DNA of 64,000 bases from Dipteris shenzhenensis (taxonomy: Eukaryota; Polypodiophyta; Polypodiopsida; Gleicheniales), in the NCBI GenBank assembly GCA_047967505.1, contig CM106540.1. One strand, written 5' to 3'. Each line of letters begins with the position of its first letter. Within the stretch, counting starts at the first letter, position 1. This document shows positions 1 to 10,776 of this stretch, piece after piece. A program made the translations under genes and the position numbers. Below the pieces are notes generated by a model that was not told the origin of the DNA, did no database searches, and was given only the letters and a program-made list of their open reading frames with translations.

Positions 1-640
1 TATCCTCCGTTTTCGTCTCTTTTCTCCCTTTTCGTCTCTTTTATCCTCCCTTTTCGTCCCTTTTCTCCTCTCTTTTTCTCTCTTTTTTCTCCTCTCTTTT
101 TCTCTCTTTTCTTCTCGTCTCTTTTTCTCTCTTTTTTCTCCTCTTTTCTCCTCTTCTCCTCTTTTCTTCTCTCTTTTCTCCTCTCTTTTTCTCTCTTTTT
201 TCTCCTCTCTTTTTCTCTCTTTCTTCTCCTCTCTTTTCTCCTCTCTTTCATTCCCTCTTTTTCTCTCTTTTCCTCTCTTTTTCTCTCTTTCTTCTCCTCT
301 CTTTCATTCCCTCTTTTTATCTCTTTTATCCTCACTTTTTCTCTCTTTTATCCTCTCTTTTCGTCCCTTTTCCTCTCTTTTCTCCTCTCTTTTTCTCTTT
401 TTCTCTTTTTTTTCTCCTCTCTTTTCCTCTCTTTTTCTCTCTTTTCTCCTTTTTTCCCTTCTCTCTTTTTCTCTCTTTTATCCTCACTTTTTCTCTTTTC
501 ACTTTCTCTCTTATCTCCTCTCTTGGGATCTCTTTTTTCTCCTCTCTTTTCTCCTCTTTCTTCTCTCTTTTTCTCTCTTTTTTCTCCTCTGTTTTCCTCT
601 CTTTTCTCCTCTCTTTCCTTCTCTCTTTTTCCCCACGTGA
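1..640. repeat. Pyrimidine-rich simple sequence (CTCTTTT-type)
   Basis: The + strand is almost pure C and T, made of irregular units such as TCTCCTCTCTTTT and TTTTTCTCTC. The - strand therefore reads as a long Lys/Glu/Arg-rich open frame, which is an artefact of base composition. The array runs off the left edge of the window and ends abruptly near 640. No gene is seen in it. Confidence 0.95.
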
Positions 641-925
641 AGCTTCAATATAGCCCAACATTGAGCAAGCAGATATAGACTTCTGCCACTCTAATTCAAA
701 GAATGCAGGAGTTTGTAAATGCTTGCTCAATGTTAGACTGTCACTCTATTTTTTCTTTTGCATGATGGATAGAGGGCATGCATGATGGAAAGAGGGCATG
801 CTCGGTGGTAATCTTCTTCTTTTCTTTTCTTCAGTTCATCATATGTCCAAGAAGCTCTTCAGCCTCACTTGATCTTCAAGATACCATCTTTTAGGAGTTA
901 TATAACATTTTGGGACACCCTCCCA
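641..925. other. Unassigned spacer
   Basis: No gene is recognised. The phrase GCATGATGGA(T/A)AGAGGGCATG occurs twice in tandem around 761-800, and the phrase TTGAGCAAGC / GCTTGCTCAA occurs as an inverted pair around 661 and 719, which would give a weak hairpin. Confidence 0.5.
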
Positions 926-2090
926 CTACACATACATGACAGGTACTCTAAACACCCCCCAGGAGTCGGCAGTACAGACTCCAAACCACCCCAACCCCAC
1001 ACCAGCTGAGATTACCATAGTGGAGTCAAGATAGCCCAGTTGGCTACAGAGCCGATCCCCTTCTCCCTCCCTGCAATTAGGAAGCCCTTCTGTGTCGCAG
1101 AGCTGCCGACGTACTCCCGTGCAGTCGAGAGTCGCTTCTCCAGCTACGAATGGCCAACGTACTCCCATGTAATCGAGAGTCGCCTCTCCAGCTACAAGTG
1201 GCCAACATACTAGCTTGACACAACAGGGCAGCAGGCATAGTAGTAGGGAGAGCGGTCGGGGATGCATGGCATAGTCTTTGAGGGGGGGTAATGGTGGGGA
1301 CAAGGATGATTCAGATGATGCCAACGTGCCAGAGGGTGATGGTACGATATTCTATGACATCACTCATACATGAGGCATCTTGATGGATGCACGGGGGAAG
1401 GACATCATGGCCTTCATACGCTTTGTAATTGCTAACAACTATAGAGATTGCTTTATTCACTACAAAGTCCAGCCATAAAAGTTGGCTGATGAGACCCTCA
1501 CTGCTACTCATTGTAGGTATCCCAATCCCCCCAATGATCAGTTCACATGTAAATGGGCCAAGTCAAAGATTGTTATGATACTTGCCAATAAAAGATCTTT
1601 GCTTAAGAGGCAGGCACTAGCCGAGATTGCCAGGAGAGAGGAAGGTCAACCACCAAGGAGCTAGCCCCACATCACTCATAAGCATGAGTGGAAGAAAGCA
1701 ATGAAGGCAACGAAGGTGAACCCTAGTCTGTAGCACATGGAGGCACAAAGGATCCAAATGGAGAAATATGAAAACATGCATTTTGGAGTAGAGGGTGTTG
1801 AATCATGGGAGACCCAATTCATAAGTATTAATCTCAAATTATATTGTGTTTATGTGGTTTATTAGGAGGTTGTTTCTTTGTACTAACCCCTCAGCAAATT
1901 GTGTCATCTTGCAGCTTGATATTGTGGGTAGGTACCCTACTCCTATTAAGACAGCCTACCACTACCACCATCGCAGAGGAGATACATGGAGGCACTTCTA
2001 TGATGACGGGTTGATTATTGAGGAGCAGTATATCCGGGCTACTAAAGTGCCCCCCCATATATTTAAAAGTAATTAAATAATGTCAATATT
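926..2090 (+). pseudogene. Decayed transposon-like gene, dispersed repeat copy 1
   Basis: A reading frame on the + strand from about 1327 to 1664 continues through a TGA near 1369 and a TAA near 1477. It contains phrases such as DGTIFYDIT, GILMDARGK, ANNYRDCFIHY and RYPNPPND. A second fragment (DIVGRYPTP, about 1918-2076) lies further on. A second copy lies at 23905-24515 on the other strand; the two match over most of 930-1590, including the non-coding-looking part 930-1320. The basic stretch after the RYPNPP motif (W, then NKRSLLKRQALAEIARREEG) faintly recalls the plant Ptta/En-Spm 'Transposase_24' group, but this is weak. What is seen is a repeated, stop-containing gene fragment; its function is unknown. 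Confidence 0.5.
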
Positions 2091-2744
2091 GTAAATAAAG
2101 ATTTTATTTTTCATACATTCATACATGTTGTCCCTCATTTACAGGGCCTTAGGGCTAATCAAGAGGAAGAAGATGAGGAACAACGGAGCATGAAAGAAGG
2201 AAGCGAGGGTGCGGAGAACTTAGATTAGTCATAGAAGTAGTGCTAGCTACTCTTTTTTATAGTTGAAGCCATTAGCTTGGCTTCGTGCCTCTCATGTATA
2301 TACACTCCTCTTATTTTTTGTACTTGAAGCCACAGGTCATGGCTTGGCTTCGTGCTATATGTACATACAAGCACTTTTTGGGCTATGAATTAATATACAT
2401 TCCTTTTATTTTTTTGGCTTTCAATTTCCTTGTGTGACATTCTATCAATGAATGCCCTGTGAACTAAACGTTTTGGAGTAGTAATGTTTTATTTAGAATT
2501 ATAATCGTCAGCTATAGATGTTCTTAGAATCGTCCTAATTAAAATGTAGTTGGTTGTAAGAGTTGAATTGCACAATGTGGAAATGGGATTCTTGTAACCA
2601 CATAGCATACACAACATACACATCATTCTGTTCAACTACACAAAATTATGCTTTTATTAAAAAAAAGATTCTATAGAGCGTCTATAATCGCATCTATGTA
2701 CACGTCTTTCTGTTTTTATTAAATTTCTATAGAGCGTCTGTCTG
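2091..2744. other. AT-rich spacer, nothing recognised
   Basis: No gene is recognised. Near 2230-2370 the phrase TTGAAGCCA..GGCTTGGCTTCGTGC is repeated twice. Around 2670-2830 the phrase TCTATAGAGCGTCT and related words with 'agacacgc' recur a few times, as if from a decayed short tandem array. Confidence 0.4.
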
Positions 2745-3563
2745 TTATATAGACACGCCTATAGACATGGGTCTGTAGATGCACAAAGACACGCAAATAG
2801 ATGCACCGGTAAGTTTTTTTTTAGTTAAAGAAATACGTCTATGTGCGCGTCTGTGGGTGCTTTGTCTTGTTGTGATTGGGACGGTATGAATTTCTAGGAA
2901 TTGACTTTTAGAGAATCGGGATTTTGGATTGGCGTACATGATAAGCTTAGCATTTGATGTGGTGGCGGTAGAGGTCAGAGAACCGTGCATGGCGTAGTCC
3001 TGTTGAATGGCGGGGATGATTAATGGAATCGTCAGGTTGATGTGGGTGATTTGTGTGGTTATAAATGGTTTCCAAGAGGGTGGTAACGAGGCAAGTAGAA
3101 TGATGGCTTGAACCTTTTGACCGAGGACGAGCCCGGAAAGAATGAGGTCGTCCATTGAGGTTCGCCAGGATTGTAGAAACTTAGGGACATCGTCCGTTTG
3201 GGACATATGAACGGTCATAAGTTTCTTTAGATTAGCAATTTGAGATGAAACATCTGTGTGTTCGAATGTTTGCTGTAATTGAGACCAAATAATTTGATTT
3301 GCGGTGGTCAAGGTTCTCACCGTGTGTTTTTGGTCGTCTTCCATGTAGAGGAAGATTTTGAGTCTCGCATTCAGGTCCTTTTCCTTCCAATCGGAAACTC
3401 CCTGAGCGTTGGCCGCCACTGATGGATCGGGACAAGGTGCCGTGCCATTGACGACTTGCAGCAGGTTTAGTTTCTGCAATAGTAGTTCCATGGTCATTTT
3501 CCATGGCTGGTAGTTTTTGTCATTCAATTTATCAGCTTTTTATGTTCTAGATTGTTGTGCCAT
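2745..3563 (-). pseudogene. Ty1-copia gag relic (UBN2-type)
   Basis: The - strand frame encodes a typical copia Gag N-terminal domain. It opens KLNDKNYQPW (the conserved 'N-Y-x-x-W' region), continues with the 'W..LQ..F' and 'I..L...M....' helices and LASLPPSWKPF. The open frame as such begins at TTG (3525-3527), which is not a credible start. Four codons upstream the same frame has a TAA (3540-3542), and before it an ATG at 3561-3563 followed by MAQQSRT. The natural start was therefore probably this ATG, cut off by one nonsense codon. After about 2890 the frame loses Gag character. No zinc knuckle, pol genes or LTRs are seen nearby, so this is an isolated fragment. Confidence 0.75.
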
Positions 3564-4780
3564 TGGCATTTTAGTTGAGCGGTATTCGGACTTGGGGAGC
3601 CCGGCTGCTGCGGCGATCGGTGGCAAGCAAGAGAGAAGTAAAGGAGCTTGACAGAACTTACGTAATACGCACCGCTTGATTGGCATGTCTATGCTTCCGA
3701 GGAAGTGTGAGCACATGACGTAGATTTTACGTGAATACGAGCGCAGCGAGAACGAGAGGAGAAATGATTGCAATCAACAGGAAAGGAAGACGCAGTGTTA
3801 TTGCATGAACTCTCGACGTTCGTATAGAATGTCACAGTTATTGTTGCGGTTGAACTCAACGTCCAGAGCTGTACAATGTACATGCGCGCTTCTCTGACGT
3901 GTTTATTTGTGGAATGGAATATACGTTGGAATTATGTGAAATACATTCTAATAGGAAGAAGGCACAGGCGAAACAAAAAAGGGCACGTTGGATTCACGCG
4001 TGATTACTTAAGTGGAACTGAGGTAAGCATAATGGATTTTAATAGAATTCGGGATGTAGGATTGGGAAGGGGACGCAAGGGGTATCAAGGTGGGAAGAGG
4101 AGGAAGAGCTGTTGTGGTTGTAGGTAGGTGCGGTGCGGATGTAAACGAAGGTGGGGTGCCATAAAGCTAGACAGGAATAGTAAGAAGTCAGATACACCGG
4201 GGTCGTAGCTATCTCAAATTCCCACAACACCTTTTGGCACGTGATGCATCCTGAAATATATGCTTACACATTAATACCAATCCTTGTCTTCTTTGTTTAT
4301 TCACCAGCTTTAAATGCCGTCTTACTCTTAATGTGCATGCAGTACTGCAATCGCCCTCGCCCTTCCTGCTGGCTGTAGCAGCGTCCTTTCTTGTCTTGCA
4401 CTCACGAAACCCATCAAATCCACACCACTCAAAACCTCCTCGCTCCTCTCACAATGCACACGTTGCAGTCCCTTATTGCTCCTCTCGATTCTGAGCACAA
4501 CGCCTCGGCAATTCGACAGCGTCCAACCAGCGCATGAGGTGCAGGTCCATTGTAGTTTAACCTCATCCTCTACCTTCCCGTGATCCCATCGATCCTCCTC
4601 CTAAAAATATTATTTCCTCATCATCGGCCTTTGATAAAAATTCATCCTCCTGTTCAATATCTAGATCTCCATTATGCGCAGATATTTATAGAGCTGCAGA
4701 AATGCCGCTGCTGTACGCATCCAATTGGCGCGTTTGCTCTGACCTTCTGATAGATCGGCCTCCCTGAGTCCCTGACCTTT
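3564..4780. other. Intergenic sequence, nothing recognised
   Basis: Short open frames on both strands have no recognisable domain or credible composition. No LTR, inverted repeat or tandem array was seen. Confidence 0.4.
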
Positions 4781-5403
4781 CGAGCTATAATAAGAAGAGA
4801 TCGAAAGACGACCGGCCATCGCTGTGCAAGCAGTCACTAGACTCACTACGGCGACGTTCAAGGTGAAACGGTGTCCTGATAGATGAGAATCTTCGAGACG
4901 AGCTCGCAGATGGCATCTGCAAATAGCAGAGAAGTTTTAAAGGCCCCTGGTCTTACGCTGCAGTTTCCATCGTCTGGCCATTGGATCTGGCATCTGGTTC
5001 TAAACGACGCGAACGATAAGGCAGGCGTCAAAGATATGTTCGAGTGAGAAGCAGGGCAGGCAGACGTTATCGTCGCTGAAAAGCTACATACATGGTTCTT
5101 GTTTTGCAGATCACGAGGAGGAGGCAGACGACACCCAGGTGAAAACCCGATATTATATCTCTCGCAGGAAAAAAAAGGCCATACATTGCGAATCCAGAAT
5201 TTGGCTAAGCCACGATGATCGTTGGAATACTGCCCGCGTCGACAGCCACATGTTGCAACAGCCAACTCCTTGGCAACAACAAAATTGTGGGAAACGATAC
5301 AATATGCTCAGATTGCTTCTGAGTGAAACAGGCGCTGCCAGTTCGTGGTACACAAGACCAAAGGCGTGACCAGTCCTTGCTCTCGAGAGGGTCGTTGTCG
5401 AGT
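4781..5403 (+). promoter_or_regulatory. Putative promoter and 5' leader of the RSS3-like gene
   Basis: This stretch lies immediately upstream of the first RSS3-like ATG. A TATA-like word (CTATAATAAG) is present at about 4786. The coding frame is closed by a TGA at 5320-5322, so the first in-frame ATG is at 5404. The transcription start is not visible; a 5'-leader intron cannot be excluded. Confidence 0.3.
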
Positions 5404-7729
5404 ATGGATAGTATTTCTAGGCTACCTCTGTGCAGTCATCTTCTACAACACACTTTGCGTAGCGTGTGCACGGAGTCGGATTGGGTCTATGCGATATTCT
5501 GGAGGATACTTCCCCGTAACTTTCCTCCACCCAAGTAAGCAAGGCCATTAGAGTGTGTCTGAAGGGTAATGTTTGACAATGCCTTCATTGCTTTTCATCT
5601 CACAGCTTGATCAAACTTTGTGTTTAGGTGGGAGATCGGAGGATACCTGGACAGATCTAAAGCAAACAAGAGAAATTGGTAAGAGTTCTGCTCAAGTGTA
5701 ATTAACTCTTTCTTTGGTACTGACTTCCTACAGATTAGGAGACGAGAGTCGAGTCTTATCTTTACTCGAGGCTAATTAGCTCTAAGCAATTACGCTATGT
5801 TGTAGGATTTTGGTTTGGGAGGATGGTTTCTGCGATTTTGCAAGATCGTGTGCTGTACCCGAAGCAAGCGCTTCAGGAGCTGGTAGTACTGGACACGCAA
5901 GCAATGCACAGTCTAGCAGCTCCTTCTACATGGACCCAAATCTAGCCAAACCAAGCGGTTTGCACCCAGAGCTCTTTTTCAAAATGTCACACGAAGTCTA
6001 CAACTATGGTGAGGGGTACGTTGAAAGGTTTATCCTGATGTCAATCACGGTATATTTACTACTCTTACCATTTATACTCGGAACATCCCTGCGATCGGCT
6101 TATTAGCGTGGTATTTACTTTGTCCAGTTTGATGGGAAAAGTCGCAGCCGATAACGGCCACAAGTGGTTTTACAAAGATCCACCGGAACGTGATAGTCGT
6201 CTCGCGTCATTTTGGCATAGCACTATTGATCCTGTGAGTTTATACTGCCCTTGCTGAAGTTTCCAAGCGTTTTCATAGTTCATAAGAGGCATAGCAGAGA
6301 GAGAGCTTCACACGTTTAGGAATTGTCTCACATCTTGTAGGTAGCACCAAGACGTTGTTACCCATTTACAAGGAAGCGCAACCATTCGAAGCGTGCTCAA
6401 GTATTTTTTCTGAAGTACGATTCTGCACAATGCAATTCATGTGGGTGTGCCTTGATTGTCTTGTGTTTTCCTGTGGTTGACGAGACAGCAACCTCGTACT
6501 TGGGACGCACAGTTCAAGTCCGGCATTCAGGTTTGGAAAAAACGATAAGAATCCTCTGCATTACGGTTGTAAAATTGGCTGCGGAGTATTGGATAATCGA
6601 AGTTGTTTCTATGGTCGCAGGTTATAGCTGTCATCGCTGTTCGGGAAGGACTTGTACAGCTTGGCTCTACCCAGAAGGTAAAGCTACCAAAACGAGTGCA
6701 CTTTCAGTGCTATTTCAGTCTCAAGTGTCGTTGTCTTCCATGAACTGATCTAAAGCTGAGGGAAAACGGTCTTTGCTGGTTCGAAAACAGATTCTCGAGG
6801 ATCTCAACTTCGTCATGCTACTGCAAAGGAGGTTCAACAATCTCCAGCAGCAGCAGCAGGCAAGTCCTAACATCCTGTTTCAGCAACCATCTTCTCCTTT
6901 GGGAAGCTGCATTCAGGCGACTGCATCCAGTCCGGAAACGTTGGATCGCAAGATGAGACACATCAGACCGGAGAGGGAAGACGAGTCACCCTTCAGGAGA
7001 ACGCCAGAACGACGTCTATCGTGGAGTGGAACAGTGAGTGATTCTAGACGAAGAGAAGCTGGCCAGGAATCTGCAAATGAAGTTAGTGTAGCTTGCTTTT
7101 CAGCATGGGAAAACAATTCACCTGCGGGAGACCTCAATCTAAGCTTCTCTCACAGCACAATGTTAAACATTCCTCAATCTACACCAGCAGGAAGGAGCTC
7201 CTCCCAATCAGTACTGCCCTCCATGACCAATCTTCAAGCCTTACTTTCAAAATTGCCTTCTGTGACCTCTTCCCCAGCTTCCTTATCCATCCCCACCCAG
7301 TACGTAACCGCATCATCTTTAGATTCTCAGCTGATAAGATCTCTGAGTGCTCCTCCTTCTCAAGCAGCCCAGCGTCGTAGAGTGCCGGGCATGCCTCAAT
7401 TCCTCTCCCCAGCGGATCCATATAACGACCTCGAGCTTGTATCCCCTGACTCCCAGGCTTCTCACAATCAGGTCACCAGAGACCTGACCTCTGCGAGCGT
7501 GGAAACTCTCAATGCAGAAGATCACATCAATTGTTGCAAAACCACAATGCTAATAGCAGATACTACTTCAGCAGAAGCGGGTATTACTCAACAGAGCGAT
7601 GCCAGCATCTTTGGGGATCCATTCGGGGTCCGGAATCTTGTCACAGACCTGGGTCTCCATGCAGACTTGCAAGAAGAAAAATCTTTCAATACTTACCTAG
7701 ATGATATGGTTGGCGAAGAGTCTCTTTGA
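5404..7729 (+). CDS. RSS3-like: RSS3-like protein, bHLH-MYC N-terminal domain
   Basis: Seven exons can be read: 5404-5534, 5628-5678, 5806-6015, 6128-6233, 6489-6530, 6621-6677 and 6791-7729. All six introns (93, 127, 112, 255, 90 and 113 bp) start GT and end AG, and the exons join in frame into 511 codons plus TGA. Residues 1-210 form the bHLH-MYC_N domain, with landmarks HLLQHTLRSVC, WVYAIFWRILPRN, WILVWEDGFCDF, FKMSHEVYNYGEG, LMGKVAADN, PRTWDAQFKSGIQ, VIAVIAVREGLVQLGS and EDLNFVMLLQRRF. The rest is Ser/Gln-rich and presumably disordered, with the RSS3-type phrase LQALLSKLPSV. No basic helix-loop-helix follows, as expected for this family. Rice RSS3 is a nuclear cofactor that joins JAZ repressors and bHLH factors in jasmonate signalling; a similar role here is inferred. 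The N terminus (MDSISRLPLCS) differs from the usual MEE..NPLAVT. This is the clearest host gene in the window. Confidence 0.93.
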
Positions 7730-8515
7730 CAATATTGACTATCTAGTTCCCAGCAAAGAAGCAAGCTCTCCTAAGAAGCGATGAAGATGAAGATGAAGAT
7801 GAAGCTCCCCTAAGAAGCGATGATCTTTGTGAGCTTTCCGGACAAGAACCTAGCCTTTACTTATAACCTCGCCCGAGTGCTTATGACTTGTCTTGTAAAT
7901 CATGTAAAGGCTCCAAAAAAATGTATAACGCGCTTCAATTGTGATCTCAATTTTGATTTAGCTCATTAGGGTAAGGTGCCACTATTATGGCGTCCCCCAA
8001 GTATGAAGGAGACGGTCTCCATAGTTTGTGCATGTTCTTAGTATATACTCCTCATAGTAAAAGATGATGTGTCCATATCTCCTTTTAGAATGTTTTTTTA
8101 GGGATAGTGCCTTAGTACGTATTGCAATGGCTCTTCTACTTCCCCGTGTTTCACAATTGTTTGGAAAGTTAACAAATTAAAAGTAACTCCCTATTCTCAG
8201 TGAGGCCAATACCTTCTAGTTTTAATTCCAACTTCATTAAGGCCATTTGAAACTTTTGCCATGGATTAGTGCTAAAAAGACATAAGACCGCTCCCTCTAT
8301 CGTATTATGACTCATCTTGTAAATTGCATTCCATCTCAAGAATTACTTTAGGCCCATCTTCTAAATTGCTTATAGCTTACCTTCTTCCAAACATTAACAA
8401 CTCAAGCTGTAAATGGAATTGGGGAGAGCATCTAAGCTTCTCTTTGTATTACATCCAAAAAAAACATTGGACGTAGTACAAGAATTTCCAAGGAGAATAT
8501 TGTGTTCCCATATCA
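7730..8515 (+). other. 3' flank of the RSS3-like gene
   Basis: The stretch likely contains the 3' untranslated region. A GATGAA microsatellite lies at about 7781-7803, flanked by two copies of CCTAAGAAGCGATGA. No coding sequence is recognised between here and the inverted-repeat element at 8516. A polyadenylation site cannot be placed with confidence. Confidence 0.4.
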
Positions 8516-9608
8516 TTAAAGTACTAGAAAAAGTAATGAAAAAAATCAACCTAAAAGTAAATAGAGCAAAAAAGATCTAACAATAACAATAATCTGATCC
8601 AAAAGGAAATGACGATATCCTCCTCGAGTGAGTAAATGAGCATTACGGAATGAGAAAGCGTTGGAGCGCAAATACATAGAGGGGAGCATGTTGAAAGCAA
8701 GGCATATGGAGAGGGGCGGGACTTCGGATGTTGGGTGACACCACCATTGAGCCGACGCCCGGTATGGGTATGGTAGCTCTAGTTCGAGCATCCACTAGTT
8801 TATGGAGTTTTAGAGTGGTGAGCTCGAGGCCCTGGGGGTCGGAGGCAAGTCTCGCATGCCTAGGTTCGTTAGGGCCTTGGTATCTTCTCCGCTCTCTGAG
8901 GTGTATTGATTGCCAGAGGGTCCACACTTGAGGTGGTGCCAAATAAATAAGGTGGGGGGAAAGAGTTCTCCATGAGATGTCTAGTGGGTGCAAGCCCAAC
9001 ACGGCAAAGCCGGCTCTCAAAACAAAAACAAAATAACAAAGAAAAGGGGGATGTAAATAGAGCTTAAAGTTTTAGAGCAATTTAAAAAACGTAGATTAGA
9101 GAGATATAGTGTATGAAAGGGGAGGGATTAATTTAAGGAAAGGAAAAAGAAATGAAAAAAGAGGTGGTTTTTAAAAAATTTTTAATTAGATAAAGGAAAA
9201 AAAGTTATAGGTAAGTGGTATAAGTAAAGAGAAAGGGGCCATGAGTAATGAGAAAAGAGAGGGGTAATAAGCACCTTTGAGTCATTGATAAAGGAGCCGA
9301 GAGTTTGACAAGAAGTCACGAAAAGACGGCGGAGCACACATAGAAGGAAGGGACGTAGTGATGGCACGGGAGCCGACATAATGATGGGTGGTAAGGACGT
9401 CGGAGATTGCACAGGTGGGGGGAAAAGTAAAGACAGCATGCGCAGGGCAGGTAAATATGATGGGAGTCTAGCAACAGGAGCAGCCACAGTTTAACTTTTT
9501 TCACTTTAATTTTAATTTTAATTGTTTAGCACTTTAATTTTCTTTTTTGCTCTATTCTAAGCTTACTTTTAGATTGTTTTTTTTTCGTTGCTTTTTCTAG
9601 CACTTTAA
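8516..9608. mobile_element. TTAA-flanked element with ~60-bp inverted ends
   Basis: The left end (8516 onward) and the reverse complement of the right end (ending 9608) both read TTAAAGTRCTAGAAAAAG, then YAAYG plus an A-run, then AAAGTAA..ATAGAGCAAAAAAGA. The match covers about 60 bp with a few small gaps. The outermost TTAA (8516-8519 and 9605-9608) could be a target duplication. The interior, 8640-9020, is more GC-rich and has a 125-codon open frame on the - strand with no recognised domain, perhaps captured sequence. A second stretch, 9182-9487, is only open by composition. No transposase is seen, so this would be a non-autonomous element. Confidence 0.6.
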
Positions 9609-9990
9609 CTTTAAGCCTTTTTCTAGGTTATCTCCCCCCCCCCCCTTCATTTTTTCGTTTCATTCTTTTTTTTAAATCATATTTTGTAATCCTTTATTTC
9701 TTGCTCTTTTAAAATCCTTCTTCTACCCCTTATCTTTCCCTATATATGACTATGTCGCCTTCTCTCCATATACATCATCTCCCCTCCTCTAACCAAAAAA
9801 TATTTTTTCCTTTACAAGTATACTCATTATCTCTTTATTGGTTAATCCTGTCCTATAGGTGATGTTCTTTCACTATCTCCCTTATCTTAATAATCCTATT
9901 AGGGGTGGTAGCAAGCTAAGGGTGTCCACTTCTGGACCACTTTTGGGTGAGTGTGACACCCGCTCGAGTGAAAATACAAAGGTTTTGCTT
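9609..9990. other. T-rich spacer, nothing recognised
   Basis: Long T runs and a C10-12 run near 9634-9646 are present. No gene or inverted repeat is recognised. Confidence 0.4.
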
Positions 9991-10000
9991 CGGTCTGCAA

Positions 10001-10325
10001 TACCTCAATCGAGGTATTAGTTCCAATGAAAATCACACACAAGGATAACCGAGCCAAGCCAATACCTCGATCGAGGTGCTGCGCTTTTTTCATCGGACCG
10101 AGCCTATACCTCGATCGAGGTTTGCTGGCAAGCTACCTATATATGCCACATCTACCTCGTTCGAGGTATCATGGCAATCTAGCTACACCTCGATCAAGGT
10201 AACGTGGCATGTCCAGCTATACCTCGATCAAGGTACGTGCCATCCGACAGGGCAGCTGACATACCTCGATCGAGGTATGCTGGACCGATGACTTGGCCGC
10301 ATGTCGAATACGTCAATCGAGACAT
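10001..10325. repeat. Cluster 1 of palindrome TACCTCGATCGAGGTA
   Basis: Eight copies of a perfect or near-perfect 16-bp palindrome start at about 10001, 10063, 10107, 10153, 10186, 10220, 10262 and 10309, spaced 33-62 bp. The copy at 10262-10277 is perfect; others differ by one to a few bases, often in one arm (AATCGAGG, GATCAAGG). The spacers are unrelated to each other. Clustered short palindromes of this kind resemble subterminal transposase-binding sites, or binding sites for a dimeric protein, but neither is shown. The cluster abuts the truncated gypsy gag fragment on its right. Confidence 0.9.
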
Positions 10326-10776
10326 GTGGCATTCGGCTGCCCCCCCTGCAACAGAACCTAGAGTCAATGACCTAGCCAAGGCCCTGAATGATCTTTGGCT
10401 TGAGATGGTGGGCATCAGAAATCAAGCCAACCGCCCTCCAAGAGATCGTGCTAATGTTGTGTGTTACGAGTGCCACCAGAAGGGTCATTATCGCACAGAA
10501 TGCCCCAATATTCCAAGGGTGAATCTTCTAAGTGAGTCGGGCACTGAGGATTTTGATGTGGAGATCCTTGATCTCAGGAAAAGAACTCGTGCTACCTCGG
10601 ACCCCTCTCCAAACCGTGGACCAGGCTGCCCCAAGAAGAAGGTGCCTTTCCCAGAGCCCTCAGATGCTGAGATGGCAGACCCACCAACAGAGAAGACTAA
10701 AAGATCTCGCAGGAGTAAGTGGTCACCCTCGGATTTTCCCATCGGCTCAGGGCAAGAGGACTATTCGGTCGTTTAG
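10326..10776 (+). pseudogene. Ty3-gypsy gag C-terminal fragment
   Basis: The frame carries a CCHC zinc knuckle (CYECHQKGHYRTEC, spacing CX2CX4HX4C, around residues 75-90 of the open frame) and a basic tail. The main capsid part of Gag is missing; the frame runs back into the palindrome cluster, so the element is truncated at its 5' side. A TAG at 10774-10776 ends the frame. The downstream protease-RT region continues in the same reading frame, so gag and pol were one fused ORF or are separated by a single nonsense codon. Confidence 0.8.

Noticed and set aside
332-730. A Lys/Glu/Arg-rich frame on the - strand
   Set aside because: It is a by-product of the pyrimidine-rich simple sequence.
3876-4230. 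Small genes upstream of the RSS3-like gene
   Set aside because: Short overlapping frames on both strands with no domain or convincing composition.
10001-10325. Regularly spaced palindromes as a CRISPR array
   Set aside because: The sequence is plant nuclear; the repeats are too short and variable and the spacing uneven, with no cas genes.
10204-10325. IPRSRY repeats as a coding repeat of Gag
   Set aside because: They are the translation of the palindrome, which also occurs at 23561-23754 outside any gag gene.
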